A stretch of DNA of 64,000 nucleotides from Rudaeicoccus suwonensis (lineage in GTDB: Bacteria > Actinomycetota > Actinomycetes > Actinomycetales > Dermatophilaceae): contig NZ_VIVQ01000001.1 in assembly GCF_007829035.1 (NCBI RefSeq), forward strand, positions 372,001 to 436,000. Reading direction: 5' to 3'. The stretch's first letter is position 1, and every line of letters begins with the position of its first letter. Of the stretch, positions 17,777 through 26,029 are shown piece after piece. Below the pieces are notes generated by a model. The model searched no databases. It saw only the letters and a program-made list of their open reading frames with translations, and was not told the DNA's origin. Made by a program: the position numbers and the translations under genes.

Positions 17777-17850
17777 GGCGGGGTAGCTCAGCTGGTTAGA
17801 GCGCACGACTCATAATCGTGAGGTCGCGGGATCGAGCCCCGCTCCCGCTA
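17777..17850 (+). tRNA. tRNA-Met (CAT), elongator
   Basis: Acceptor GGCGGGG pairs with TCCCGCT using two G-T wobbles; anticodon CAT at 17811-17813 sits in loop CTCATAA. It does not show the C1-A72 mismatch of initiator tRNA, so it is called the elongator. No CCA is encoded. It lies just upstream of rpmG. Confidence 0.94.
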
Positions 17851-17908
17851 CTGAAATTTGCAAACAGCTAGACCCCTTCTAGACAAGTAATTCCGAGAGC
17901 AGGTTGCC

Positions 17909-18079
17909 GTGGCCAGCAAGAGCGCAGACATTCGCCCCAAGATCACCTTGGCGTGCACCGAGTGCAAAGAGCGCAACTACGTGACGAAGAAGAACCGTCG
18001 CAACAACCCCGACCGCGTGGAGTTCAAGAAGTACTGCCCCCGCGAGAAGCGTCACACGCTGCACCGCGAGACCCGCTGA
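17909..18079 (+). CDS. rpmG: 50S ribosomal protein L33
   Basis: A 56-residue L33 starting at GTG 17909 ('[19 protein letters not shown]') and ending 'HTLHRETR'. L33 sits near the ribosomal E site. Zinc-type L33 has two Cys pairs; here Cys16 and Cys19 are kept, but the second pair is only Cys43, with Glu46 where CPRC would have Cys. The context (tRNA-Thr, tRNA-Met, rpmG, hadA, hadB, murB) is conserved in actinobacteria. A terminator follows at 18116. Confidence 0.95.
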   Translation: MASKSADIRPKITLACTECKERNYVTKKNRRNNPDRVEFKKYCPREKRHTLHRETR

Positions 18080-18115
18080 GCGGCGCGGCGCGAGCGCCGC
18101 ACACCGAGATTCACG

Positions 18116-18145
18116 AAGGCCGCCCCCGATGCCGGGGGCGGCCTT
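18116..18145 (+). terminator. intrinsic terminator after rpmG
   Basis: A perfect 13-bp stem (18116-18128 with 18133-18145), loop ATGC, followed by TTCGG, 36 bp after the rpmG stop and 36 bp before the hadA-like start. It separates the ribosomal gene from the dehydratase-murB unit. Confidence 0.85.
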
Positions 18146-18181
18146 TCGGCGTCGTCCGCGCGGCCCTCTAAGCTTCGAATC

Positions 18182-18631
18182 ATGGCTGTCAATCCGCAGG
18201 TGGAGGGCCGGACCTATCCGCCCGCCGCTCCGTATGTCGTCTCTCGCGCCAAGATCGCCGAGTTCGCCACGGCGGTCGGGGCGGTCGACGAGGCACACTT
18301 CGACGTCGCGGTCGCGCGAGGGCGCGGCTACGCCGACGTCATCGCGCCGCCGACCCTGGCGGTTCTGATTGCCCAGCGGGGTGAGGCGGCCGTCATGCGC
18401 GACCCGGATGCGGGAGTCGACTACTCCCGACTTGTGCACGGTGAGGAAGGCTTCGTCCACCACCGCCCGCTGGTCGCCGGCGACGAGGTGCAGCCGGTCA
18501 CGACGATCGAGCGGGTGCGCTCGGCCGGAGGGCACTCGATGATGACGATGCGCACCGTCCTGCAGACCCTCGACGGCGAAGCAGTCACCACCACGACCTC
18601 GATGGTCGTCATCCGGGGAGACGAGCAGTGA
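18182..18631 (+). CDS. HadA-like MaoC dehydratase subunit (FAS1-type N domain)
   Basis: A 149-residue hot-dog protein of the MaoC_dehydrat_N type ('VEGRTYPPAAPYVVSRAKI' at the N-terminus). It lacks the full hydratase-2 D-x-x-x-x-H motif, which is supplied by the next gene, as in the mycobacterial HadAB heterodimer, a (3R)-hydroxyacyl-ACP dehydratase. ATG 18182; the stop overlaps the hadB-like start by four bases. Synteny with rpmG upstream and murB downstream supports the assignment. Confidence 0.82.
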   Translation: MAVNPQVEGRTYPPAAPYVVSRAKIAEFATAVGAVDEAHFDVAVARGRGYADVIAPPTLAVLIAQRGEAAVMRDPDAGVDYSRLVHGEEGFVHHRPLVAGDEVQPVTTIERVRSAGGHSMMTMRTVLQTLDGEAVTTTTSMVVIRGDEQ

Positions 18632-19047
18632 GCGCGAGCTTCGAGGTCGGCCAGCAACTGCCGGCGCGCACCATTCACGTCGACCGTGCCACGCTGGTGC
18701 GCTACGCCGGTGCCAGCGGCGACTTCAACCCGATTCACTGGGACGAGCGCTTCGCCACCTCCGTCGGACTTCCGGACGTCATCGCGCACGGCATGTGGAC
18801 GATGGGCGCCGCCATACAGGCCATCGTCGACTGGGTCGGCGATGCGGGTGCCGTGACCGCGTACTCGGTGCGCTTCAGTGCGCCTGTGCCCGTGCCGTAT
18901 GACGGCGGCGCCGACGTCGAGGTGACCGGTCAGGTGAAGAAGGTGCAGGACGACGGCGCCGTCGTCGAACTGACGGTGACCAGCGGCGGCGCGAAGGTGC
19001 TGACCCGGGCGCTCGCCACGGTGCGCGGCACCGGACCGGCGGAATGA
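18628..19047 (+). CDS. HadB-like MaoC dehydratase catalytic subunit
   Basis: A 139-residue MaoC protein with an intact catalytic motif: 'GASGDFNPIHWDERFA' and 'IAHGMWTMGA'. It probably pairs with the preceding HadA-like protein to dehydrate 3-hydroxyacyl thioesters. It begins at GTG 18628 overlapping hadA and ends overlapping the murB start (ATGA), so the three genes form one translationally coupled unit linking a lipid enzyme with peptidoglycan synthesis. Confidence 0.84.
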   Translation: MSASFEVGQQLPARTIHVDRATLVRYAGASGDFNPIHWDERFATSVGLPDVIAHGMWTMGAAIQAIVDWVGDAGAVTAYSVRFSAPVPVPYDGGADVEVTGQVKKVQDDGAVVELTVTSGGAKVLTRALATVRGTGPAE

Positions 19048-20144
19048 AGCAGGCCGAAGGGATCCCGCTCGCGCCACTGACCACGATGCGGGTCGGTGGC
19101 CCCGCGCAGCGACTCGTCGTCGCCGACACCACCGACGACATCGTCGACGTCGTGCGCGAGGTCGACGACGCCGACGAGCAATTGCTGGTCCTGTCGGGCG
19201 GGTCGAATCTGGTCGTCAGCGACGACGGCTTCGACGGGACGGTGCTGCGGATCGCGAGCTCCGGCATCGAGGTCGAGTCCGCGGACGACTGCGGCGGTGT
19301 GTTCGTGCGCGTCGCTGCCGGCGAGGAGTGGGACGACGTCGTCGCACGGTCCTGCGACGAAGGTTGGTCCGGCGTCGAGGCTCTGTCGGGGATCCCGGGC
19401 TTGGCCGGAGCGACGCCGGTGCAGAACGTCGGCGCCTACGGCCAGGAGGTCGCGCAGACGATCGCGTCGGTGCGCACCTGGGACCGCCTGGAGCAGCGGG
19501 TGCGCACGTTCGCTTCGGCCGACTGCGAATTCGGTTATCGCCACTCGGTGTTCAAGGGCTCGGAGTTCCGCGGCGGTGGACGGTACGTCGTGCTCGACGT
19601 GCTCTTCCAGTTGCGCGCTTCGTCGTTGTCGGCGCCCGTCGGGTACGCCGCACTTGCCGGCGGCCTCGGGGTGGAGCTGGGCACGCGGGTGCCCCTGGAG
19701 GATGCGCGTTCCGCCGTGCTACAGCAGCGGAACCAGCGGGGAATGGTGCTGGCGCAAGCCGATCACGACACCTGGTCGTGCGGGTCGTTCTTCACGAACC
19801 CGATCATCAGCCGGCGAGCGTTCGAGGAGTTCGGTGCGCGTGTCGAGACCGGGCTCGGCGACCAGGTCGTGCCGCCGTCGTGGCCTTCCGAGGGCACCGG
19901 GGTGAAGGTGCCTGCGGCCTGGCTCATCCAGCACGCAGGTTTCGACAAGGGGTACGGGCTGCCCGGACCTGCCGCACTGTCGACCAAACACCCGTTGGCG
20001 ATCACCAACCGTGGCGACGCGACCGCCGCCGACGTCGTCGCTCTCGCCCGCGAGGTGCGCGACGGGGTGTATGACGCCTTCGGCATACAGCTCGTGAATG
20101 AACCGGTCTTCGTCGGCGTCAGCCTCGACTCCGTTACTTCCTAG
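19044..20144 (+). CDS. murB: UDP-N-acetylenolpyruvoylglucosamine reductase
   Basis: A 366-residue MurB, the NADPH-dependent FAD enzyme making UDP-MurNAc in the cytoplasm. FAD-binding features include 'LSGGSNLVVSDDGF' and 'GIPGLAGATPVQNVGAYGQEV' (in parts); the active-site segment 'SCGSFFTNPI' gives the proton-donor Ser, and the C-terminal 'LVNEPVF' carries the conserved Glu. It starts at ATG 19044 inside the hadB stop (4-bp overlap). Confidence 0.94.
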   Translation: MKQAEGIPLAPLTTMRVGGPAQRLVVADTTDDIVDVVREVDDADEQLLVLSGGSNLVVSDDGFDGTVLRIASSGIEVESADDCGGVFVRVAAGEEWDDVVARSCDEGWSGVEALSGIPGLAGATPVQNVGAYGQEVAQTIASVRTWDRLEQRVRTFASADCEFGYRHSVFKGSEFRGGGRYVVLDVLFQLRASSLSAPVGYAALAGGLGVELGTRVPLEDARSAVLQQRNQRGMVLAQADHDTWSCGSFFTNPIISRRAFEEFGARVETGLGDQVVPPSWPSEGTGVKVPAAWLIQHAGFDKGYGLPGPAALSTKHPLAITNRGDATAADVVALAREVRDGVYDAFGIQLVNEPVFVGVSLDSVTS

Positions 20145-20254
20145 CGGCGAGCCCTCAGCCCCGGATCCTTCAGGCCCCTTGTGACCAGCCGCGAGTCGCG
20201 TGTCCCGAGTCCTTTGGCCTCATGTGCCTCGCCAGTCCCGTAGGAGTGGGTGGG

Positions 20255-20311
20255 ATGTCGATGTGTTCCGGCTCACGCGCCGATACTCGTAAGTAATGGT
20301 CATGTCAACCA
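20255..20311. repeat. dispersed structured repeat, copy A (diverged)
   Basis: This stretch in the murB-add spacer aligns base for base over about 57 bp, and loosely onward to a shared GGGGCAGC, with the element at 25754. Conserved blocks are TTCCGG, CGATACT, AGTAAT and GTCAT. Here the left arm is degraded (ATGTCGATGTGT), so the hairpin is imperfect. Nothing else is seen in the spacer 20145-20349. Confidence 0.6.
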
Positions 20312-20349
20312 CGCGTCGTGGGGCAGCGCAGAGTGCGTCGAAGGTGGGG

Positions 20350-21447
20350 TCAGTCTTGGTCTTGGGCGGCATCCTCGTCAGGAGCCTGACGTGATGCCAG
20401 CCAGGTGTCGATGTCGTGGTCTGCAGCCGCCCTGACATCGGCCGGTGCGAACGAGGCGTCGAACGACGAGCGCGCCAGTTTCGCCAAGGCTGCGTCGTCA
20501 AAGTCGAGGATGTCGTGGGCAAGCGTGTACTGATCAGCGAGCCGCCGGCCGAACAAGAGGGGATCGTCGGCACCGAGAGCCACACGCGCGCCCGCGTCCA
20601 CGAGTCGCCGCAGCGGCACGTGATCCGGGGTCGCATAGACGCCGAGCGCGACATTCGAGGTCGGGCACACCTCGAGAGCGACGCCGGAATCGACGACCCT
20701 CGCGAGCACTGAGTCCGATTCGACCGACCGCACGCCATGGCCCAGCCGGTCTGGCGCCAGCGAGTCGAGCGTTTCACTGACCGACTGCGGTCCGAGCAAC
20801 TCGCCGGCGTGCGGCACGCTCCCCAAGCCCGCCTCCCGGGCGATCGCGAACGCCGGTGCGAACTCACTGGTCACCCCACGTCGCTCGTCATTCGAGAGCC
20901 CGAAACCCAACACCTGCCCGGCGCCATCGCCGGCATGATGAGCCGCGAGCCGCGCCAGCGCGCGGGCATCCATCGGATGCCGGATCCGCGACGCCGCGAC
21001 GATGACACCGACGCCGATCGGCAGATCGGTGCTGGCGTGCCGGGCCTCGTCGAGCACGATCTGCAGCACAGGCGTGATGCCGCCGAGACCACCGGCATAC
21101 GACGTGGGGTCGATCTGTATCTCCAGCCAGCGCGAGCCTTCGGCGACATCGTCCTCGGCGGCCTCGCGCACAATGCGCCGCACGTCCGATTCGTCGCGCA
21201 CGCAGGCGCGGGCAGCGTCATACAGCCGTTGGAATCGGAACCACCCGCGTTCGTCGCGACCGGACAGTTTCGGTGGCCACCCGCCCTGTTTCAGGGCGTC
21301 CGGAAGCCGCAACCGGTGTTTCTCGGCAAGCTCGTGCAAGGTGGCCAGTCGCATCGATCCGGTGAAGTGCAGATGCAGGTGCGCCTTGGGCAGGTCCTGG
21401 ATCCGGCCGGTGCGGGCCGGGTCTGGGGTGGCAGCGGGCGTCGGCAT
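20350..21447 (-). CDS. add: adenosine deaminase
   Basis: A 365-residue metal-dependent purine deaminase converting adenosine to inosine. Zinc ligands sit in 'KAHLHLHFTG' near residue 23 and 'VPHAGE' mid-protein. The usual TDDP motif appears as 'LGADDPLLFG', a form common in actinobacterial ADA-like proteins. Start ATG 21447 puts the HxH motif at the normal distance; the frame continues upstream without family similarity. It is convergent with murB. Aminofutalosine or adenine deaminase specificity cannot be excluded. Confidence 0.87.
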   Translation of the reverse strand: MPTPAATPDPARTGRIQDLPKAHLHLHFTGSMRLATLHELAEKHRLRLPDALKQGGWPPKLSGRDERGWFRFQRLYDAARACVRDESDVRRIVREAAEDDVAEGSRWLEIQIDPTSYAGGLGGITPVLQIVLDEARHASTDLPIGVGVIVAASRIRHPMDARALARLAAHHAGDGAGQVLGFGLSNDERRGVTSEFAPAFAIAREAGLGSVPHAGELLGPQSVSETLDSLAPDRLGHGVRSVESDSVLARVVDSGVALEVCPTSNVALGVYATPDHVPLRRLVDAGARVALGADDPLLFGRRLADQYTLAHDILDFDDAALAKLARSSFDASFAPADVRAAADHDIDTWLASRQAPDEDAAQDQD

Positions 21448-21612
21448 ACGGCAGAACCTACGCGGTGCCCGTCGCCGGACCTCGGGAACCCGTGGCGGCT
21501 GCCGTCGGTTGGCTTTGACGTAGGCCGGTCGCGTACACTCGCACGTCGGGTGGTTGACGACAACCATGCTGAGTCATGTCCGCAATCAGCTCGCGGTCAT
21601 GGTCCAGTGCAA

Positions 21613-21685
21613 AGGGCACTAGCTCAATTGGCAGAGCACCGGTCTCCAAAACCGGGGGTTGGGGGTTCAAGTCCCTCGTGCCCTG
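21613..21685 (+). tRNA. tRNA-Trp (CCA)
   Basis: Acceptor AGGGCAC (21613-21619) pairs with GTGCCCT (21678-21684), discriminator G. The anticodon loop TCTCCAAAA contains CCA at 21646-21648. CCA is not encoded at the 3' end. It lies directly upstream of secE, as in most actinobacteria. Confidence 0.96.
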
Positions 21686-21726
21686 CAAGGACGAACGCAC
21701 GACCGATTCGACAGCGAAGGATCACT

Positions 21727-21972
21727 GTGAGCACGAGCACCGCGCCGACGCGTGGCTCAGCCGACGACACTTCGGCGGCACGCGGGATCTTCGGCAAGAT
21801 CATCCTGTTCATCCGCCAGGTCATCGACGAGATGCGCAAGGTCGTCGTGCCGACGCGCGACGAGTTGGTCAACTACACGATCGCGCTGCTGGTCTTCCTG
21901 CTGTTGATGATGGCCTTCGTGGTCGGCATCGACCAGCTGATCATCCACGCGGTGTCGTGGGTCTTTGCTTGA
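21727..21972 (+). CDS. secE: preprotein translocase subunit SecE
   Basis: An 81-residue single-span SecE, the clamp subunit of SecYEG. A polar N-terminus is followed by the amphipathic 'FIRQVIDEMRKVVVPTRDEL' and one transmembrane helix ('YTIALLVFLLLMMAFVVGID'). GTG 21727 is chosen because upstream in-frame sequence overlaps tRNA-Trp. It is followed by nusG after 76 bp. Confidence 0.94.
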   Translation: MSTSTAPTRGSADDTSAARGIFGKIILFIRQVIDEMRKVVVPTRDELVNYTIALLVFLLLMMAFVVGIDQLIIHAVSWVFA

Positions 21973-22048
21973 CGCGCTGCGCTGAGCAGATGACCGGTGC
22001 GTGGCGGGTGTGCCCGCCGACAACGAATCACAAGAAGGAAGCAGGTCA

Positions 22049-23128
22049 ATGACCAACGAGTGGACATCCGAGGCAGCCGGCGACGACGAGGCGCTGGAAC
22101 TGCGTCTTGCCCGGGAGCAGGCGTCCGAGGGTCCCGCCGACGACATGGTCGACGGTCTGGACAACGACCTGGATGTCGCCGACGGCGACAGCGACACCGC
22201 TCAGGCGGAAGCCGCAATGCGTGAAGGCGCCAACCCCGACGACCCGGCCGAGCTCGAGGCATTGCAGCTGGAGGGTTCCGAGGCCGACGACTTCGACGGC
22301 GTACAGGCCTCCGACATCCCCGAGGACCCAGAGGTCGAGGCCGAGATCGCCGAGGCCGAGGACGACATCTCGGCCGAGCTCGACGCCGAAGAAGACGAAG
22401 AAGAAGTCGACGGTGGCGACGAGCCGGTGGACGTCGAATCCGACGTGGCCGAGGACCTCGCGGAGGAGGCCGCCGAGGCCGACGCCGCGCCCCTGTCGGC
22501 CGAAGAGCAGCGCGCTGCCTTCGTCAAGGATCTGAAGTCGCAGTTCGGTGAGTGGTTCGTCATCCACTCCTACGCCGGCTACGAGAAGCGAGTGAAGACC
22601 AACCTCGAGACTCGCGTCGTCAGCCTCAACATGGAGGATTACATCTTCCAGGTCGAGGTGCCGATGGAGGAGTTCACCGAGATCAAGAACTCCCAGCGCA
22701 AGACCGGCACCCGCGTGCGGATGCCTGGATACGTCCTCGTGCGGATGGACCTCACCGACGAGAGCTGGGGTGCCGTGCGGCACACGCCAGGTGTCACCGG
22801 CTTCGTCGGCAACGCCCACCAGCCGTCGCCGCTGACGATCGACGAGGTCGTCACGATGCTCAACCCGGTCTTCGAGGAAGCGCCCTCCGCCGACGGCACG
22901 CCGGCGAGTGGCGCCAAGGCCGCGGGTTCCGGCGCGAAGGCCGGCGCTGCAGCCGAGGTCGACTTCGGTGTCGGCGAGTCCGTCACCGTGATGGAAGGGC
23001 CGTTCGAGACGCTGCCCGCCACCATCTCCGAAATCAACACCGACACCCAGAAGCTCAAGGTGCTGGTCTCCATCTTCGGCCGCGAAACGCCGGTCGAACT
23101 GTCGTTCAACCAGGTCGCCAAGATCTGA
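22049..23128 (+). CDS. nusG: transcription termination/antitermination factor NusG with long acidic N-terminus
   Basis: A 359-residue NusG. Residues 1-160 are a highly acidic low-complexity extension (for example '[16 protein letters not shown]'). The NGN domain begins near 167 ('[17 protein letters not shown]') with '[11 protein letters not shown]'. An Ala/Gly-rich linker ('[16 protein letters not shown]') joins the KOW domain ('[18 protein letters not shown]') to the C-terminus '[11 protein letters not shown]'. It binds RNA polymerase and Rho or ribosomal S10. E. coli NusG is about 180 residues; an acidic extension is common in actinobacteria. ATG 22049 follows GGAAGCAGG. Confidence 0.95.
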   Translation: MTNEWTSEAAGDDEALELRLAREQASEGPADDMVDGLDNDLDVADGDSDTAQAEAAMREGANPDDPAELEALQLEGSEADDFDGVQASDIPEDPEVEAEIAEAEDDISAELDAEEDEEEVDGGDEPVDVESDVAEDLAEEAAEADAAPLSAEEQRAAFVKDLKSQFGEWFVIHSYAGYEKRVKTNLETRVVSLNMEDYIFQVEVPMEEFTEIKNSQRKTGTRVRMPGYVLVRMDLTDESWGAVRHTPGVTGFVGNAHQPSPLTIDEVVTMLNPVFEEAPSADGTPASGAKAAGSGAKAGAAAEVDFGVGESVTVMEGPFETLPATISEINTDTQKLKVLVSIFGRETPVELSFNQVAKI

Positions 23129-23220
23129 GTTGTATGACGCCCGCGCCGTCGCCACCGCGACAGCGCACTGCAACCGGGTCATCGCCCATGGCGTAGGTCC
23201 ACAACGGTAAGGAAACAGCT

Positions 23221-23655
23221 ATGCCCCCCAAGAGCAAGAAGGTCTCCGGCTTCATCAAGCTGCAGATCCAGGCCGGTCAGGCCACCCCGGCTCCGCCGGT
23301 CGGTCCCGCACTGGGTCAGCACGGTGTCAACATCATGGAGTTCGTCAAGGCGTACAACGCCGCGACGGAGGCCCAGCGTGGCAACGTCATCCCGGTCGAG
23401 ATCACGGTCTACGAAGACCGCTCGTTCACCTTCATCACCAAGACCCCGCCGGCCGCCGAGCTGATCAAGAAGGCTGCAGGCGTCGCCAAGGGTTCCGGTG
23501 AGCCGCACAAGACCAAGGTCGCCAAGCTCACCAAGCAGCAGGTGCACGAGATCGCCGAGCAGAAGATGGCCGACCTCAACGCCAATGACGTCGAGATGGC
23601 TGCACGCATCATCGCGGGCACCGCTCGTTCGATGGGTATCGACACCGAACTCTGA
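23221..23655 (+). CDS. rplK: 50S ribosomal protein L11
   Basis: A 144-residue L11, full length: '[20 protein letters not shown]' at the start, '[13 protein letters not shown]' mid-protein and the C-terminal rRNA-binding domain ending '[15 protein letters not shown]'. It binds the GTPase-associated region of 23S rRNA. ATG 23221 follows GGAAAC. It lies in the secE-nusG-rplK-rplA order. Confidence 0.97.
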   Translation: MPPKSKKVSGFIKLQIQAGQATPAPPVGPALGQHGVNIMEFVKAYNAATEAQRGNVIPVEITVYEDRSFTFITKTPPAAELIKKAAGVAKGSGEPHKTKVAKLTKQQVHEIAEQKMADLNANDVEMAARIIAGTARSMGIDTEL

Positions 23656-23683
23656 TCCAGAGGGCAGGGTCGGATCCCGACCG

Positions 23684-23730
23684 CCGTGGCCCGGTAACAG
23701 GCCACGGCAGCCTGCGGCTCGACGAGCCGC
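23684..23730 (+). promoter_or_regulatory. paired hairpins in rplK-rplA leader
   Basis: The 143-nt gap between rplK and rplA holds an 8-bp stem (23684-23691 with 23700-23707) and a 7-bp stem (23714-23720 with 23724-23730). Ribosomal protein L1 is known to repress its own operon by binding mRNA, so this may be an L1 site or an attenuator; that is inference. Confidence 0.4.
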
Positions 23731-23798
23731 CGGCATACAGAAGGACGTGGATGAGCCCGCTTCGGCTCGCACAACCACACACTCGACAAGGAGTCTCC

Positions 23799-24521
23799 AT
23801 GAAGCACAGCAAGGGCTACCGCGCCGCAGCGGAGCAGATCGACCGCGACAAGCTCTACACGCCGCTGCAGGCAGTGCGGCTGGCCAAGAGCGGCGCCAAG
23901 ACGAAGTACGACTCGACCGTCGAGGTGGCTCTGCGCCTCGGTGTCGACCCGCGCAAGGCCGACCAGATGGTGCGCGGCACCGTCAACCTGCCGCACGGCA
24001 CCGGTAAGACCGCCCGCGTGCTGGTCTTCGCCAACGGTGACAAGGCTGCCGCAGCAGAGGCTGCTGGCGCCGACTTCGTCGGTTCGGACGAACTGCTGGA
24101 GAAGGTCGCCGGCGGTTGGACCGACTTCGACGCTGTCGTCGCGACGCCGGACCTGATGGGCAAGGTCGGTCGGCTCGGAAAGGTGCTGGGCCCCCGTGGT
24201 CTGATGCCGAACCCGAAGACCGGCACCGTCACGATGGATGTCGCCAAGGCTGTCACCGACATCAAGGGCGGCAAGATCGAGTTCCGTGTCGACAAGCACG
24301 CGAACCTGCATTTCATCATCGGCAAGGCGTCCTTCGACGAGAAGGCGCTGGTCGAGAACTACAGCGCCGCACTGGACGAGATCCTGCGTCTGAAGCCGGC
24401 CGCTTCCAAGGGTCGTTACATCGCCAAGGCGACGATGTCGACCACGATGGGCCCGGGCATCCCGCTCGACGGCACCGTCACGCGCAACCTGCTCGAGGAA
24501 GACGCTTCGGCCGACGCCTGA
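23799..24521 (+). CDS. rplA: 50S ribosomal protein L1
   Basis: A 240-residue L1 of the ribosomal L1 stalk. '[14 protein letters not shown]' starts it, and the signature '[20 protein letters not shown]' is intact, as is '[14 protein letters not shown]'. ATG 23799 has AAGGAG upstream at good spacing, so the in-frame region before it is leader. A terminator follows at 24538. Confidence 0.97.
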   Translation: MKHSKGYRAAAEQIDRDKLYTPLQAVRLAKSGAKTKYDSTVEVALRLGVDPRKADQMVRGTVNLPHGTGKTARVLVFANGDKAAAAEAAGADFVGSDELLEKVAGGWTDFDAVVATPDLMGKVGRLGKVLGPRGLMPNPKTGTVTMDVAKAVTDIKGGKIEFRVDKHANLHFIIGKASFDEKALVENYSAALDEILRLKPAASKGRYIAKATMSTTMGPGIPLDGTVTRNLLEEDASADA

Positions 24522-24537
24522 GCGATCCGCCTTCTGG

Positions 24538-24578
24538 CCGACGGCCGTCCGCCCCTTCACGGGGTGGGCGGCCGTCGG
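24538..24578 (+). terminator. intrinsic terminator after rplA
   Basis: An 18-bp stem (24538-24555 with 24561-24578) containing two G-T wobbles, loop TTCAC, followed by TGTATTC. It lies 16 bp after the rplA stop and ends the secE-nusG-rplK-rplA unit. Confidence 0.85.
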
Positions 24579-24740
24579 TGTATTCGCTTCTGACGCGGGC
24601 GTTTTCGGCTGCGTCGGGTGCACGGCAGGTATGCCGCAGGACGGGCCCGCACTGAGCGAACGCGGAGCACTGGAGGTCTTCAGGGAACGGCCAGCCTGTG
24701 CACTTACTGTCAGCGCAATCTACGGGGGAAGGCGCCATCC

Positions 24741-25589
24741 ATGGTTTCCAAATCAGTTCTCATCACCGCTGCCGCAATGACGGCGGGCGTCGCGCTGGCT
24801 GGCTGTGGCGGATCGTCCACGCCGGCCGCGGAGGGTAGCCAGAGTGGGCCTGCGTCGCACGTGTCATCCAGTACATCGGCGTCCAGCGCATCGGCGTCGC
24901 CCAGTGCCTCGGCCTCGTCGACGCCCAAGGTCCACGTCGGGCAAAAGGTTTCGGGTGCGCAACTGACCGCGTGGATTCACGCTGCCGACGTGACTGCAGG
25001 CAACGCTGACATAGCCGAGCGGAGCCGCAGTGGCAGTCGTGTCGTCAGTGCTTCGGGGGTGATCGGCTACGTAGATGGAACGGTGAGGACGTCGCTGACA
25101 GAGTCACTCGGTGGTATGCAGCTGCACATGGTCATGATCGACAACGTGATCTATGTCCAGGTCCCCGGCCAGACGCCACCTTGGGTGGAGGTCAAAGCCG
25201 GCGGTACGGACGCACTGTCGCAGATGCTGGCTCCACTGATCCAACAGATGTCGCAAGCGGAGGCCGGCATCTCGTCGGATCCTCGACAGATGTGGTCTGT
25301 CGATTCGGCCACGGCCCAGCGCACGACATATGTGACGCAGCGGTCGGCTGCCCAGGTGCACGCTGATTTGGTCAAGCTCTTCGGGGCAGCGCTCGCTGCG
25401 GAGATGCCGCCCGCTGCCCCCGTCCAGGTCACCGAGACTCTTGACGCGCGTAACCGCGTAGAGAAGATTGTGACGACGCGATCAGGGCAAGCCGTCTCTA
25501 CGATCGCGTATTCGAACTGGGGCACCAAAGCGGCCGTCACCGCGCCACCCGCCAATGAGATCGGCACGTTCGGCAACTCCTCCGTCTAA
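24741..25589 (+). CDS. lipoprotein, LppX/LprG-like fold suspected
   Basis: A 282-residue lipoprotein precursor. The signal peptide ends in a lipobox 'VALAGC', making Cys23 the likely lipidated residue, followed by a Ser/Ala/Thr-rich linker of about 40 residues. The body contains 'GYVDGTVRTSLTESLGGMQL' (in parts) and 'VIYVQVPGQTPPWVEV', a pattern typical of the LppX/LprAFG beta-sheet lipoproteins that bind or carry lipids outside the membrane. That family call is from pattern only. ATG 24741 follows GGGGGAAGGCG. It is alone between the rplA terminator and a gene-poor spacer. Confidence 0.7.
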   Translation: MVSKSVLITAAAMTAGVALAGCGGSSTPAAEGSQSGPASHVSSSTSASSASASPSASASSTPKVHVGQKVSGAQLTAWIHAADVTAGNADIAERSRSGSRVVSASGVIGYVDGTVRTSLTESLGGMQLHMVMIDNVIYVQVPGQTPPWVEVKAGGTDALSQMLAPLIQQMSQAEAGISSDPRQMWSVDSATAQRTTYVTQRSAAQVHADLVKLFGAALAAEMPPAAPVQVTETLDARNRVEKIVTTRSGQAVSTIAYSNWGTKAAVTAPPANEIGTFGNSSV

Positions 25590-25640
25590 AGTCGCCGGCT
25601 CGGTCGACCTTTCCGCCTCACCGGCACCACGAAACGCACT

Positions 25641-25678
25641 AGCGCCACTGATCACACATAAGTCGCCGATCCGGCGAC
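25641..25678 (-). repeat. GTCGCC palindromic repeat, copy at 25.66 kb
   Basis: GTCGCCGATCCGGCGAC (25662-25678) preceded by TCACACATAA. Read on the minus strand, the whole stretch matches the module at 59870-59910, where the palindrome is followed by TTGTGTGTGAC and a GGTGCT box. The shared flank shows this is a dispersed element rather than a chance palindrome. Confidence 0.65.
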
Positions 25679-25753
25679 GACGAGGACCCCTCGCGTGGTG
25701 CGGTGACTCCCACCCGCCACATACGCCACGGCAGTAACGCTGGTGTGGCCAGA

Positions 25754-25802
25754 ATGACGATTACTTCCGGTCGCGGTCGCGATACTGGGCAGTAATCGTC
25801 AT
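25754..25802. repeat. 12-bp inverted repeat element, copy B (intact)
   Basis: ATGACGATTACT (25754-25765) and AGTAATCGTCAT (25791-25802) are perfect inverted copies around a 25-nt GC-rich centre. The element, including its centre and right flank, matches the diverged copy at 20255-20311. Confidence 0.75.
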
Positions 25803-25843
25803 CTCGACCATGCACTCGCTGTGCCGGGGCAGCCCGGGCACCC

Positions 25844-25868
25844 GTACGTCGCCGATTCGGCGACGTAC
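25844..25868. repeat. 25-bp near-perfect palindrome
   Basis: Two 12-bp arms, GTACGTCGCCGA and its exact reverse complement, meet at a single central T. The core is the same GTCGCCGA/TCGGCGAC palindrome seen at 25662, 59820 and 59870. Confidence 0.8.
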
Positions 25869-26029
25869 GGAGGGCGATGGCGGGCACGGTGGGCGCCACG
25901 CCGAGCACCTACCCGCGCAATCTCTAAGTCAGACACGGGTCGACGGAGCACAGTGGTCGTGCTCACGCGCAGGAGTCCCGAACGTTCGGGACTGGCTCAG
26001 ATGCGCATGCGGCGGCGATCGTGTCGGCT

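Larger units (their letters stand above)
25590..26029. other. 440-bp gene-free spacer with three structured repeats
   Basis: I see no convincing gene between the lipoprotein and the zinc-ribbon protein. The spacer holds three distinct inverted-repeat elements (25641-25678, 25754-25802, 25844-25868), two of which belong to families found elsewhere in this window. Confidence 0.7.
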
